DNA of 64,000 nucleotides from the NCBI GenBank assembly GCA_032716605.1, contig CM064506.1, positions 16,441,779-16,505,778 of the forward strand, in the 5' to 3' direction. Within the stretch, counting starts at the first letter, position 1. Every line of letters begins with the position of its first letter. This DNA comes from Paralithodes platypus (lineage: Eukaryota; Arthropoda; Malacostraca; Decapoda; Lithodidae). This document shows, piece after piece, positions 63,896-64,000 of this stretch. Below the pieces are notes generated by a model, which saw nothing but the letters and a program-made list of their open reading frames with translations, was not told where the DNA came from and did no database searches. The position numbers and the translations under genes were made by a program.

Positions 63896-64000
63896 AGTAC
63901 ACTTGATTGAAATTACATTATGACTCAGATACTGTGGCACCAATACATCCACTGCTTAACCCCTTCACCACAATGACTTACTTTTTTCCATAATCTGACT
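63896..64000. other. Flanking DNA at window end
   Basis: TTAACCCCTTCACCAC at 63957 looks like the left end of another TTAA element that continues beyond the window. Confidence 0.4.

Overview
This window looks like repeat-dominated intergenic DNA from a large animal genome. I find no intact host gene. The mix is several DIRS-type tyrosine-recombinase retrotransposons, CR1-, L2- and RTE-like LINEs, a Ty3/gypsy element with an AT-rich C2H2 zinc-finger reading frame beside them, and many small TTAA-flanked elements. That mix fits an arthropod, most likely a decapod crustacean. The taxon is inferred from repeat content only.

Layout. 1-9036: AT-rich host DNA with piggyBac-like miniature elements (TTAA ends), LINE tail fragments and a pogo-like element. 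9037-41125: an outer DIRS element (called Y here), plus orientation, torn apart by later insertions. Inside Y are a TTAA element (11113-11793), a 5'-truncated LINE with a poly(A) tail (about 12255-14570), a complete DIRS of a second family (A, 14902-34748), an RTE-like fragment (about 39486-39795) and an L2-like LINE sitting in the Y internal complementary region (39816-40612). A is itself interrupted by a CR1-like LINE (17815-21045), a short second copy of it (22823-23384), a gypsy element whose pol lacks RT and RNase H (23556-27888), and a decayed RTE LINE (about 31333-33763). Nesting order: Y first, A into Y, then the CR1, gypsy and RTE insertions into A. The 4.4 kb right of A (34749-39105) has no long reading frame.

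41558-50233 and 55324-63895: two minus-strand copies (X1, X2) of the family Y belongs to. Each has a long leader, gag, an RT-RNase H frame, an overlapping tyrosine-recombinase frame, inverted terminal repeats and an internal complementary region matching the joined ends. X1 has an early stop in gag and a frameshift just before the recombinase tyrosine. X2 has a broken gag but open RT-RNase H and recombinase frames. Between them lies a long C2H2 zinc-finger gene (50493-53429, minus) with in-frame stops; its finger-like remnants run on to the X1 boundary, so it is probably a pseudogene cut by X1. A TTAA element and a Tigger-like DNA transposon with a transposase remnant separate it from X2.

How the parts work together: in a DIRS element gag packages the RNA, RT-RNase H copies it, and the internal complementary region templates joining of the two ends into a circle that the tyrosine recombinase inserts without a target duplication. 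All those parts are visible here, though no single copy appears fully intact. LINEs and the gypsy element left target duplications, and removing them restores the interrupted A gag frame.
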